Source: Streptomyces sp. WM6378
Lineage (GTDB): Bacteria > Actinomycetota > Actinomycetes > Streptomycetales > Streptomycetaceae
Direction of reading: 5' to 3'
DNA: 55,059 nt
NCBI RefSeq assembly: GCF_001279695.1
Contig: NZ_LGDD01000343.1
Location: forward strand, 1-55,059
The notes under the pieces were generated by a model. That model was given only the letters and a program-made list of their open reading frames with translations. It had not been told where the DNA came from and did not search any database. A program made the position numbers and the translations under genes. Shown in pieces: positions 45,012 through 54,912 of the stretch. Every line of letters starts with the position of its first letter. The first letter of the stretch is position 1.

Positions 45012-47880
45012 TGTCTGCGGTCTCCGTGGCGTCCAGCCCCTTCAGCCGCAGCAGCGCCCGGGTCGCCAGGCCGTGGGCAGTCTTCCGGGCGCGTCCGGCC
45101 CGGTGCACCTTGGCGAGAGCGAACAGAGCCAGGGCCTCGTGGTAGTGGTCACCGCTCGACTCGCACAGCGACAGCGCGTCCTGGAAGTACCGCAGCGCCC
45201 GCCCGTCGTTTTTGAGCCCGTGTTCCGCCACGCCCAGGTTGATCAGGATGTTGGCCTCAAGGAGTACGTTCCGGGAGCGTCGGGCCGCAGTGAGGCCGGC
45301 TCTCCCGTGCCGTAACGATTCCTCGAACTCGCCCAGTTCTGCGTGCAGTTCGCACAGGACGTCCAGACAGCCCGCCTCGTGGTACTCCGATCCGGTGCGC
45401 CAGGCCAGGTCCAGGGCCTGCCGGGCATGGCGCAGAGCCGCCCCGTAGTCCTTGGCCGCCCGCAGCGTGGCGGCCAGGTTGCCGAGGAGGCCGGTGCGCA
45501 GCACGTCGTCGCCGAGCTCTTCGGCCAACCGCAGTCCAAGCCGCAGCTGTTGAGCCGCGCCGCTGTTCAGCCCCATGCGGGAGTGGGCCACGCCCAGGTG
45601 GTTGAACAGGACGGCCCGGGCCCGCCGGTTCCCGGCCATTTCGGCGCTACGCAGCCCGATCCGCAGCGTGTCGGCCCATTCCCGCACCTGCCCTGCCGCA
45701 TAGAAGTAGTCGAACAGCAGGTAGGCCAACTGCCAGGCCTGTTCATGGCAGCCGATCCGCTGCGCCGTACGCACCAGCGAGGCGATGGTGTCCCGCTCCT
45801 GGGCGCACCAGGCCACGAACTCCTTGCGGTCGCCGAAGCGCAACGGCACGTGACGGCGCACCTCGGCCTCAAGCGTGAACGGAAGCTCGTCCCCGGCGGA
45901 CTCGTGGCCCCGGGCCAGGGTCCGCACGTACCAGCGGAGCAGCCGCTCAAGTGCCTGCCGTCGCGATGCCGACGTCTCACCGCTGCGGGACACTTCCTCG
46001 GCGTAGATACGCGTCAGGTCGTGCATCCAGGAACTGCCGCCCGTGGTCTCCACCAAATGCTGGGCGGCCAGGCCGCGCAGCACGGCGGCCGCCCTCGACG
46101 GCGGTACGTCCAGGAGCGCGGCGGCCGCCTCCAGTCGGATGCCCGCCCCGGGGAACAGCCCGAGCGTACGGAAAGCCTGGGCCGCCTCGGGGTCCAGCCT
46201 CGCATACGACCAGGACAACACGCCCCGCACGGAAGCCAGTTCGTCGTCCGGGATCTGCAACGCGTCGAGCCGGCGCCGCACGTCCTCCAGGTCCGCGACC
46301 AGGTCGGCGATCCGCGTCTGGAATCCCGCGGTCACCTGCTCCGAGGCGATCCGCAGCGCCAGCGGCAGGTGGTCGCACAGGTCGGCGAGGCGCCGCGCCG
46401 CCGACGGTTCGCCCTCGACCCGCGCACCCCCGATCGAGTCGGACAGCAGCTTCAGCGACTCCTCGACGGTGAACAGCGGCAGGGTCACCCGGCGGGCCGC
46501 GTACCGGACCGCGAGGCCGCTGAGCCGGTTGCGGCTGGTCACGATGGTGAAGGAAGGGCCGCCGCCCGGCAGCAGGTCCTCGACCTGATCGGCGGATTCG
46601 GCGTTGTCCAGGACGATGAGCAGGCGCTTGTCCCGGACGGTGCTGCGCCACAGCGCGACCCGCCCCTCCTGGTCCGCCGGGACCTTCCCCACGTTCAGGG
46701 AGGCGAGCAGATGCCCCAGGGCGTCCGCCGGGGGTCTCGCGGGGTGCTGGGGGTCGAAGCCGTGGAGGTTCACGTACAGCTGACCGTCGGGGTAGGCGGA
46801 GGCCAGCAGGTGGGCGCAGTGCACGGCCAGCGCCGTCTTGCCGATCCCGCCGACTCCGACGACCATCACGATCCGCGGACAGCCGGCCTGGCCGCCGCCG
46901 TCCACCGAGCCGGCGGGCGCCGCGTCCAGGACCTGCTGGACCACAGCATTCCGTCCCACGAACTCCCCTATGCCGTGCGGCAGTTGGGCTGGCCGGACCG
47001 GCCCCGTGGCCACCACCGGGTCAGCCGGCCTCGCCGGTACGGGGTGTGTCCCGACACCGTCTGCCAGGAGGGACGCGTAGAGGGTCTGCAACTCGATCGA
47101 CGGGTCGATGCCCAGGTCCTCGGCGAGGAGGTTCCGCAGGGCGTGGTACTGCGCGAGCGCGTCAGCGGTCCGGCCGCTCTGCCGCAACGCCGTCATCAGC
47201 AACGCGCGTAGCCGCTCGTGATAAGGGTTGTCCAGGATGTGCCCGCTCAACTGGTCGACCACATCCCTCGGTTGATCGACCTCCAGGAGCAGCTCGGCGC
47301 GCTCGATCAGCAAACGCAGCCGCAGGTCCGCCGCCCACGTACGGTACTCGGCGGCGAACGGCCCCGGCAGGCCGCTGAGCGCGGAGCCCGGCCGCCAGCA
47401 GGCCAGCGCCTCGTCGAATGCGGTGACCGCAGTGGACAGGTCCTGCTCGGTCCGGCTGGTCCGGGCTCGTGCCGCCAGCCGCTCGACCGCCCTGATGTCG
47501 AGCTGCCCGGGGTCGAGTCGGAGTGCGTAGCCCGATCCCGAGCTGGGCAGCGGATCCCCCAGTCCGGCCAGGGCCCGGCGCAGTCCGGACACATAGGTGT
47601 GCAGGCTGCCGGCGGCGGTGGTCGGCGGCGACTCGCCCCAGATCCGGTCGATCAGATCATCACGCGAGACGATACTGTTCGTGCTCAGTGCGAGAACTCC
47701 GAACACCGCGCGTTGCTTCGGCGGGCCGAGGACGAGCTCCCGCCCTCCGGCATAGGCACGGAGTGGTCCGAGAGTCTCCACCCTCAGACAACTGTCCTGC
47801 ATGATGATGTCCCCTCCGAGAAAACAGTGCCCCGACTCGCGTCCTGTTCTTCCGGCTACCGGGCCAATTCCAGGCCCACC

Positions 47881-48876
47881 TCATGCGTCCCTGCTATCCC
47901 TCTCCAGTTCCGTGAGCGTCGGCGGGTCCGCGCCCTGCCGCGTGCACGTGACCGCCGCCACCCGGGCGGCGAAGGACAGCGCTGCGGCGAGGTGTTCCAC
48001 GAGGTGCGAGGAGAGCGTCGCGGCGTGCAGGGCACGGCGGGCGCCCTCCGCGTCCGCCACTCCCCCGCCGCCCGAAGCCAGGAGCCCCGTGCGCAGCAGT
48101 CCGCTGAGCAGTCCCGCCATGAAGGCGTCCCCCGCTCCCACCGTGTCGACGACACGGTCGATCCGCCTCGGCGGCAACCGGCAGTCGCCGTGCCGCCAGA
48201 AGGCCCACGCTCCTTCCTCCCCAAGGGTGACGACGACCAGCGACGGCCCCGTGCGGGCCCAGCGGGCAGCCGCCTGAAAGGGGTCCCCGCCCGGATGGAG
48301 CCAACGCAGGTCCTCCGCGCTGGCCTTCACCACATCGCTCAGCATGACCATGCGCTCGACACGGGGACGCTCCCGCTCGGGGTCGGACAGGAGCGCGGGG
48401 CGCGGATTCGGGTCGTACGACACGGTCGCCGTGCCTCGGAGCTTCTCGACGGCGGCGACGGCGAGGCTCGCTCCGGGGGCCAAGGAGGTGGCGAGGGAGC
48501 CCGTATGGAGGTGGGACGGGAGACTTGAGGTCACCGGGTCCAGGGCCCGGGGATCCGGGTCCCAGCTCAAGTCGAAGTCGTACGTCGCCGACCCCTGGGC
48601 GTCGAGTCGGGCGACCGCGCTTGAGGTCGGGGCAGCGGTGACGGATCCGGCTGTCAACTCGACTCCGCCGCCCCGGAGATGGTCGGAGATCTGCTGTCCG
48701 GGCGCGTCCTGCCCGATGCGGGTGGCGAGTCGTACGGGGTGGCCGAGCCGGGCTAGCCCAAGGGCCACGTTGGCGGGGCTGCCGCCCGGACGCGACCTGC
48801 GGGTGCCTGTGGGCTTCACGATGACGTCGGTGAGGGCTTCGCCGATGACCAGCAGCGCAGGTGCGCCGGCCGTCAC
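47881..48876 (-). CDS. PfkB-family carbohydrate kinase
   Basis: A GTG at 48876 overlaps the dehydrogenase stop (GTGA); 331 residues. PfkB signature 1 (GGSPANVALGLARLGHPVRL) and signature 2 (DTVGAGDAFMAGLLSGLL, catalytic Asp in GAGD) are intact. It phosphorylates a sugar, probably the keto-sugar (fructose, xylulose or ribulose type) produced by the dehydrogenase encoded before it. Last gene of the DeoR-linked operon. Confidence 0.88.
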   Translation of the reverse strand: MTAGAPALLVIGEALTDVIVKPTGTRRSRPGGSPANVALGLARLGHPVRLATRIGQDAPGQQISDHLRGGGVELTAGSVTAAPTSSAVARLDAQGSATYDFDLSWDPDPRALDPVTSSLPSHLHTGSLATSLAPGASLAVAAVEKLRGTATVSYDPNPRPALLSDPERERPRVERMVMLSDVVKASAEDLRWLHPGGDPFQAAARWARTGPSLVVVTLGEEGAWAFWRHGDCRLPPRRIDRVVDTVGAGDAFMAGLLSGLLRTGLLASGGGGVADAEGARRALHAATLSSHLVEHLAAALSFAARVAAVTCTRQGADPPTLTELERDSRDA

Positions 48877-49862
48877 GGCGTCACCAGGATCTTGCGGCCG
48901 ACGCCCGCCTGGAACTGGGCGAGTGCGGCGGCGTAGTCCGTCAGCGGGCGCCGGTCGCTGATGAAGATCTCGGAGTCCAGGACGCCCGCCGCGAAGAGGT
49001 CGGCCGCTCTCTCGTAGCTGTGCAGTACGGCCATGGATCCGGTGATGGTGATCTCCTGGTTGTAGATGCGGTACGGCTCGATGGTGGCCCGCGCGGCGTA
49101 GTCGGCGACCCCGAACTGGAGGTAGGTGCCGCCGCGCGCGACCCTGCCGAGGGCGTCCTGGATGGCCCGTTCGCTGCCGGTGGCGTCGATGACGACGTCC
49201 CAACCGCGCGGCCGCTCGATCTCGTCGGCTGCCGCCGCGGCGTTCGTACAGCCCAACTCCCTTGCTGTCGCGAGCCGTTGGGGGTTGACGTCCAGGACGT
49301 CGACGGTGGCGGCGCCGGTGCGTTTGGCGAGCTCCAGCATCATCAGGCCCATGGTGCCGGAGCCGTAGATCAGGATGTGGGAGGCCATCGGGGAGCGCAG
49401 CACGTCGTAGCCGCGTACGGCGCACGACAGGGGTTCGATGAGGGCGGCGTCCTCGGTCCGTACGTGGTCGGGCAGGCGGACGCAGTTCGCCGCGGGGGCC
49501 AGGGCGAACTCGGCGGCCGCTCCCCCGGTGGTGACGCCGATCGCCGCGTACCGCTCGCACAGGTTGTTGCGGCCGATCCGGCAGTAGTGACACTCGTTGC
49601 AATACAGGGAGGGGTCGACGGCGACCCGGTCGCCGAGGGAGAGCGTGTCCACCTCGGCTCCTAGGGCGACGACCTCTCCGGCGAACTCGTGGCCCGGCAC
49701 GATCGGCAGGCTGGGGGCGAACTCGCCCTGGAGTATGTGGAGATCGGTGCCGCACAGACCGCACGCGGCGACCTGGACCACCACCTCCCGGGGCCCCGGT
49801 GCCGGATCGTCGACCGTCTCGATCGACACGACGCCGGGCGAGCTGATGACGGCTGCTTTCAC
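48873..49862 (-). CDS. Zinc-dependent polyol dehydrogenase (MDR family)
   Basis: A GTG at 49862 overlaps the permease stop; 329 residues. Catalytic zinc region CGLCGTDLH (Cys37) with GHEF (His58-Glu59), structural zinc loop with Cys88, Cys91, Cys94 and Cys102 in CNECHYCRIGRNNLC, and Rossmann motif YGSGTMGLMM. This set fits the sorbitol/threonine-type branch that oxidises a polyol to a ketose with NAD. Its place between importer and kinase gives an uptake, oxidation, phosphorylation route. Confidence 0.88.
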   Translation of the reverse strand: MKAAVISSPGVVSIETVDDPAPGPREVVVQVAACGLCGTDLHILQGEFAPSLPIVPGHEFAGEVVALGAEVDTLSLGDRVAVDPSLYCNECHYCRIGRNNLCERYAAIGVTTGGAAAEFALAPAANCVRLPDHVRTEDAALIEPLSCAVRGYDVLRSPMASHILIYGSGTMGLMMLELAKRTGAATVDVLDVNPQRLATARELGCTNAAAAADEIERPRGWDVVIDATGSERAIQDALGRVARGGTYLQFGVADYAARATIEPYRIYNQEITITGSMAVLHSYERAADLFAAGVLDSEIFISDRRPLTDYAAALAQFQAGVGRKILVTP

Positions 49863-50686
49863 TTGACTGCTCCAAGGGACAGGCCCTGGACGAGCTTGTC
49901 CTGGGCGGCGAAGCCGGCGACCAGAACCGGCAGCGAGACACAGACGGCGGCGGCGCACACCTTGGCCAGGAACAGGCCCTGGCTGGTGACGAAACCGGTG
50001 AGGAAGACGGGTGCGGTGCCGGCCACGACGCCGGTGAGCACCCGGGCGAACAGGAGCTCGTTCCAGCTGAAGATGAAGGAGATCAGAGCGGTCGCGGCGA
50101 TGCCGGGGGCGGCCACCGGGGCGACGATGCGGACCAGGACGGTGGGCAGTCCGGCGCCGTCGATGGAGGCGGCCTCCAGGATCTCGACGGGGACCTCGGC
50201 CAGGAAGGAGCGCATCATCCACACCGCGATCGGGAGGTTCATCGAGGTGTAGAGGATGACCAGGAGCCAGATGTTGTCGAGCATTCCGGCGTTCTTGGCG
50301 ATCAGGTAGACGGGGAGCAGGCCCGCGACGGCAGGCAGCATCTTCGTCGAGAGGAAGAAGAACAGGACGTCGGTCCATTTGCGGACCGGCCTGATGGACA
50401 GGGCGTAGGCGGCGGGGGTGGCCAGCGCGAGTACGAGCAGGGTCGAAGTGACGCTTGCTGTAAGGGAGTTGATGAGCGGCGGCCACGGGCTGACACCCGT
50501 GCTGGTACCGAAGAACTCTCGGTAGCCCTGGAGGGTCAGTGCGGCGCCGACGCTCGGCGGGTTGGTCGCCGCGTCGGCCTCCCCGTGGAACGAGGTGAGC
50601 ACCATCCAGGCGAACGGCAGGAAGAAGAACAGCCCGCAGAACCAGGCGAGGAATCCCCAGGTGCCGCGGCGGACGAGCGCGGTCAC
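49859..50686 (-). CDS. ABC sugar transporter permease 2
   Basis: A 275-residue, six-helix permease of the MalG type, starting GTG at 50686 after GAGGAGG. The EAA loop for ATPase docking reads EILEAASIDGAGLPTVLVRI. It pairs with the permease encoded upstream (4-bp overlap) and the lipoprotein receptor. No ATPase gene is present here. Confidence 0.9.
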   Translation of the reverse strand: MTALVRRGTWGFLAWFCGLFFFLPFAWMVLTSFHGEADAATNPPSVGAALTLQGYREFFGTSTGVSPWPPLINSLTASVTSTLLVLALATPAAYALSIRPVRKWTDVLFFFLSTKMLPAVAGLLPVYLIAKNAGMLDNIWLLVILYTSMNLPIAVWMMRSFLAEVPVEILEAASIDGAGLPTVLVRIVAPVAAPGIAATALISFIFSWNELLFARVLTGVVAGTAPVFLTGFVTSQGLFLAKVCAAAVCVSLPVLVAGFAAQDKLVQGLSLGAVK

Positions 50687-51639
50687 AGTGCCTCCTCCTT
50701 GAACAGGGACGAGACCGTGCGCAGCGCGAAGGTGGCGATGAGCATGGTGCAGGCGACGACGATGACGCCTTCGGCCGAGGCCTGGCCGTAGTCGTGCGCC
50801 TGGTAGAAGGTCTCGTAGACGGTGTAGGGCAGGTTGGCGGTGCCGAGGCCGCCGGAGGTCAGGGTGAAGACGGCGTCGAAGTTCTGGACGACGTAGATGC
50901 TGCCGAGCAGGGCGGCGAGCTCCAGGTAACGGCGCAGGTGCGGAAAGGTGAGGTGGCGGAAGACCTGCCAGGTGGTCGCCCCGTCGACCCGGGCCGCCTC
51001 GGCGATGTCCGGCGGGCGGCTCTGCAGCCCGGCGAGCAGGATCAGCATCATGAACGGGGTCCACTGCCAGATCAGCGACGCCTCTACGGCGATGAGGGGG
51101 ATCGCTGACATCCAGTCGGGCTGCGGGGCGCTGTGGCTGCCGAACAGTTGCCACAGCCAGGTCAGCGAGCCGTTGATGAACCCGTACGAGGCGTTGTAAA
51201 GGGCGTGCTTCCACAACAGCGCGGAGGCCACCGGGACGACCAGGAACGGCGCGATGAGCATGGTGCGCACGACGCCCCGTCCCCGGAATCGGCGGTCCAG
51301 GAGCAGGGCGAGGCCGAGTCCGAAGAGTAGGCTGACCAGGACGACGGCCGCGGTCAGGACCACTGTGGTCACCAGCGAGGAACGCAGGTCGGGGTCGGTG
51401 AAGGCGGCCTTGTAGTTGGCGAGTCCGCCGAAGCCACGCCGGTCGGGTTCGAGGGCGTTCCAGCGCATGAAGGAGATCACCAGGGTTCCCACGAAGGGAA
51501 GTTGGGTGACCACGACGAGGAACACCAGGGCGGGCAACAGGGGTGCGCGGCGGGCCCAGGTGCCGCGCGGCCCGGGGGTGGCGCGGGCGGCGGGCATCCG
51601 GACGCGGCGGGTGGGTCGGGCGAGGGGCGCGGCGGTCAT
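50683..51639 (-). CDS. ABC sugar transporter permease 1
   Basis: A 318-residue MalF-type permease with a basic N-terminal tail (about 30 residues) and six helices. EAA loop: DIAEAARVDGATTWQVFRHL. It follows the receptor gene without a gap and overlaps permease 2 by 4 bp. In Streptomyces such importers usually share the ATPase MsiK encoded elsewhere. Confidence 0.9.
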   Translation of the reverse strand: MTAAPLARPTRRVRMPAARATPGPRGTWARRAPLLPALVFLVVVTQLPFVGTLVISFMRWNALEPDRRGFGGLANYKAAFTDPDLRSSLVTTVVLTAAVVLVSLLFGLGLALLLDRRFRGRGVVRTMLIAPFLVVPVASALLWKHALYNASYGFINGSLTWLWQLFGSHSAPQPDWMSAIPLIAVEASLIWQWTPFMMLILLAGLQSRPPDIAEAARVDGATTWQVFRHLTFPHLRRYLELAALLGSIYVVQNFDAVFTLTSGGLGTANLPYTVYETFYQAHDYGQASAEGVIVVACTMLIATFALRTVSSLFKEEAL

Positions 51640-51640
51640 G

Positions 51641-53002
51641 TCACTGTCCCTTGTGCTTGTCGGCGACCGCTTCGGCGCGGGCCTGGCCCGCCTTGAGGGC
51701 GTCGGCGACGCTGGTCTTTCCGGCGATCGCGGCGCTGATCTGCTGGGAGACCTGGGTGCCGAGGTCGGTGAACTCGGGGATGCCCACGAACTGAATGCCG
51801 GGCGCGGGCCGGGGCTGCACGCCCGGGTTGCCCGGGTCGACGGCGGTCAGCGCGTCCTTGGTGGCGGAGGCGAACGCCGATGCGGCGGCGACGTACTTGG
51901 GGTTGCCGTACGTCGACGTGCGCTTGCCCGCGGGGACCTTGGACCAGCCGAGCTGGGTGCCGACGAGGTTCTCGTAGTCCTTGCCGGAGGCCCAGGAGAT
52001 GAACTTCCAGGCGTCGTCCTGGTTCTTGCTCGCCTTCTGGACGCCCCAGGCCCAGGTGTAGAGCCATCCCGAACTCTTGGTCTCCTCGACCGGCGCGGGC
52101 ACGTAGCCGATCTTTCCGGCGACGGGTGAGCCGGTGGCCTCCAGGGCCCCGGCTGCGGACGTGGCGTCGTACCACATGGCGACCTTGCCCTGGGTCATGT
52201 CGTTCAGGCACTCGGTGAACCCGGCCTGCGGGGCGCCCGCCTCGCCATGGGAGCGGACCAGGTTCACGTAGAAGGTGACGGCCTTGGTGAACTCGGGGCT
52301 GTCGACCTTCGCCGTCCAGTCCTGGTCGAACCAGGTGCCGCCCATGGTGTTGACGACGGTGGTGACCGGCGCCACCACCTCGCCCCAGCCGGGCTGTCCG
52401 CGCAGGCAGATGCCCTTCATGCCGGGCTGCGCCCCGTCCGCCTTCGCCGCGAGGTCGGCCACCTGCTGCCAGGTGGGGTGGTCCGGCATCGTGAGCTGCT
52501 TCGCGGCGAAGACGTCCTTGCGGTACATGAGGAAGGAGGATTCGCCGTAGAACGGCTCGGCGTAGAGCTGCCCCGAAGCGGTCAGGGATTCCTGGATGGC
52601 GGGCAGAATGTCGCCCTGGTCGAAGGCGCTGTCGGCCTTCGCCCGGTCGGTGAGCGGGGCGAGCCAGCCGTTCTTGGCGTAGATCGGTGTCTCGTAGTTG
52701 CTGATGGTGGCGATGTCGTACTGGCCGGCCTGACTCGCGAAGTCCTGACTGATCTTGTCTCGTACATCGTTCTCGGGCAGCACCGTGAAGTTGACGGTGA
52801 TGCCGGTGGACTTGGTGAAGTGGTCGGCCGTCAGCTTCTGGAGGTCCGCCATCTGCGGGTTGTTGACCATCAGCACGTTGATGGAGTGGGCGCCGGAGCC
52901 CCCGCCCGCCCCGCCCGCGCCGGAACACGCGGCGAGCAGCGCGCCACAGAGGGCTACGGTCCCTGCGCGAACGATGTGCCCGTTCTTCCTCACGTAGATC
53001 AT
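51641..53002 (-). CDS. Extracellular solute-binding lipoprotein
   Basis: A 453-residue protein with lipobox LAAC (Cys26), a Gly-rich linker and a family-1 solute-binding domain (VLMVNNPQMADLQKLTADHF, PFYGESSFLMYRKDVFAAKQ, VAMWYDATSAAGALEATGSP, WGVQKASKNQDDAWKFISWA). The pattern resembles receptors for mannitol/sorbitol and related polyols. First structural gene of the operon; 82 bp behind the DeoR gene on the same strand. Confidence 0.9.
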   Translation of the reverse strand: MIYVRKNGHIVRAGTVALCGALLAACSGAGGAGGGSGAHSINVLMVNNPQMADLQKLTADHFTKSTGITVNFTVLPENDVRDKISQDFASQAGQYDIATISNYETPIYAKNGWLAPLTDRAKADSAFDQGDILPAIQESLTASGQLYAEPFYGESSFLMYRKDVFAAKQLTMPDHPTWQQVADLAAKADGAQPGMKGICLRGQPGWGEVVAPVTTVVNTMGGTWFDQDWTAKVDSPEFTKAVTFYVNLVRSHGEAGAPQAGFTECLNDMTQGKVAMWYDATSAAGALEATGSPVAGKIGYVPAPVEETKSSGWLYTWAWGVQKASKNQDDAWKFISWASGKDYENLVGTQLGWSKVPAGKRTSTYGNPKYVAAASAFASATKDALTAVDPGNPGVQPRPAPGIQFVGIPEFTDLGTQVSQQISAAIAGKTSVADALKAGQARAEAVADKHKGQ

Positions 53003-53084
53003 TCCTTCCCTAGTGCTGCGGGCATGCCAAGGACAGCCCGGGGCGGCTCTCGTGCTCCGGTATGCCAGAACGCGGCGTCCCGGG

Positions 53085-53846
53085 TCAGACCCGGATGACC
53101 TGCGGGCCGAGCAGGGAGTAGCGGTGGGCCTCGGCGGTGGACAGGCCGGTGTCGGTGATGATCGTTTCGAAGTCGGAGATCTCGGCGAACCGGCAGAAGC
53201 TGCTGGCGCCGAACTTGCCGTGGTGCCCCATGAAGACGCGCCGCCGGGAGACCTCCAGGGCCTTGGCCTTGACGTCGGCCACGGCCGGATCGGGCGTGGT
53301 CAGCCCGAACTCACGCGAGATGCCGTTGGACCCGAGGTAGGCGAGGTCGATGACGAAACCCGACAGCATCGAGCAGGCCCACGCACCCACACTGGCCAGG
53401 GTCCGGGCGCGGACCCGGCCGCCGAGCAGCAGCACCGTGGTGTTCGCCGACTCGGCGACGGCCGCAGCCGTCGACAGCGAGGCGGTGATCACGGTCAGCG
53501 GCCGGTCGCTGGGCAGGAGCGAGGCAAGGATCTGGGGGGTGTAGCCCTCGTCCACGAACACCGTCTCCGCCCCACCGAGCCACTTCACCCCCTCAGCGGC
53601 TATCCGGCGCTTGTTCTCGACGTGCAGGGTCACCCGCTGGGCGAGGTTCGTCTCGAACCCCGCGCCCTCCACCGGATAGGCGCCACCGTGAGTGCGCCGC
53701 ACGAGGCCCCGGCGCTCCAGCTCGCTCAGGTCCCGCCGGATGGTCTCCGGCGCCACCCCGAAGTCAGCCGCCACCACCGCGACCTCCACCCGGCCCTCCC
53801 GGCGCACCAGAGTCAGCAGCCTGTGGTGCCGCTCCTCCGAACCCAT
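53085..53846 (-). CDS. DeoR-family transcriptional repressor
   Basis: An ATG at 53846 gives 253 residues. DeoR winged HTH at 5-60 (RHHRLLTLVRREGRVEVAVV, VAPETIRRDLSELERRGLVR, RTHGGA) and a C-terminal sugar-phosphate-sensing domain (NKRRIAAEGVKWL, VFVDEGYTPQILASLL, TVITASLSTAAAVAESANTT, VLLLGGRV). It normally represses the adjacent catabolic operon until a phosphorylated sugar binds; here the five downstream genes. Palindromes just upstream of its start are candidate operators. Confidence 0.9.
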   Translation of the reverse strand: MGSEERHHRLLTLVRREGRVEVAVVAADFGVAPETIRRDLSELERRGLVRRTHGGAYPVEGAGFETNLAQRVTLHVENKRRIAAEGVKWLGGAETVFVDEGYTPQILASLLPSDRPLTVITASLSTAAAVAESANTTVLLLGGRVRARTLASVGAWACSMLSGFVIDLAYLGSNGISREFGLTTPDPAVADVKAKALEVSRRRVFMGHHGKFGASSFCRFAEISDFETIITDTGLSTAEAHRYSLLGPQVIRV

Positions 53847-53866
53847 CCCAACTACCTGCCCTTCAC

Positions 53867-53896
53867 AGCCCGTTCGGGCATCCGAAGCCCGAATGG
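53867..53896. promoter_or_regulatory. Overlapping palindromes upstream of the DeoR gene
   Basis: GCCCG-TT-CGGGC (53868-53879) overlaps a second inverted repeat, TTCGGGC then 7 bp then GCCCGAA (about 53874-53894). Both end within 50 bp of the DeoR start and suit an autoregulatory operator. Confidence 0.5.
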
Positions 53897-54912
53897 ACCC
53901 GCCAGAATTTATACCGCCGCAGCACTCAAGGGGACCGGCCCGTTCCAGACCACAGCCCGCCCGGATCTGCCCGTTTACCCGACGGTCCAATCGCAGGCCA
54001 AGTGGCGACAGTTGGCGATCGGAGCCCGAACGGGTGCCCGCCGGCGGCGAATCAGGCGCCGAACCGGGCGGTTCGAGGACTGGATGGACCAGGGTTCCGG
54101 GGCTGCTCAGTCGCACTGCCGCCGCCCGCCGGCCACAACACCCCCTGGACACACGGTCATCGACCGCAAGGGGTTCCAGAGCAGGCCCCCGCTGGCCAGC
54201 CCGGCGCGGACACCACGGTGCGCGTCCACCACCGGGCAATGGCGCCGGGGGAATCACGCCACTCGGCTCGCGCGCGGGCCAAGTGAGTGGACCGTGACGG
54301 CCGGAGAGAACTGGGCCCACTCCCCCGATGTCCGCCTCCGAGCCCGGTTCGGGCGGTGATCGGGAGGCAACCGGGTGGGAAACGGGCCTCCGCAGGTGCC
54401 ATTCGGACACCGGTACCAGACCCATGGCCAGCATTCGGGCAAGTCGTCGGCCTTGTCGGCCGCAGGGAAACGGACAGAGTCGGTTCCGATGCGTAGCCGA
54501 ACGGGCCCGTTCGGCTTGCCCGTTCGGCCTTACAACTTCTCCCATCGCTCTACGCGACCGGCGGGCCCTGTCGGTTCCGAGCGACATCTGACGGCTGGAC
54601 TGTCCGGAGGTGACGACATGCCCGAGTTAGCGATCCGCCCTGACGCCCGTTGCATCGAACCCCCCAGACAGTCACCCTCCGCTGGCGGCGATCCTCAACC
54701 CTGGCCGTCCCGTGTCGGAAGCCGTCGACCGTGCGCCGCGACGGCGGTGTGGGTCCGGGCATCGATCAGCCGATCGACCAACGACAACTCTCAGCATTCC
54801 GCCAGCACAGGCGACTTGACGGGACCAGCGACTTCCCCCGCTCAACCGGACTTCAAGAAGGTCCTGAGGCGGCGGGAGCCCAAGCAGTACTTACCAGAAA
54901 GGTGACACGGAC
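53897..54912. other. Long intergenic region without a convincing gene
   Basis: About 1 kb with open frames on both strands but no recognisable protein. It repeatedly contains CCCGTTCGG or its complement (near 54025, 54497-54527) and near-matches. A gene relic cannot be excluded. It may be a regulatory stretch or the edge of a less coding region. Confidence 0.4.
54497..54527. promoter_or_regulatory. Perfect 18-bp palindrome plus a third half-site
   Basis: CCGAACGGGCCCGTTCGG at 54497-54514 is fully palindromic and is followed by another CCCGTTCGG at 54519-54527. The motif recurs upstream of the DeoR gene, so a common regulator may bind both. Confidence 0.5.

Noticed and set aside
54375..54905. 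176-residue plus-strand gene at the right end
   Set aside because: Crosses the palindrome cluster, is Arg/Ser/Pro-rich without motifs, and has no ribosome site.
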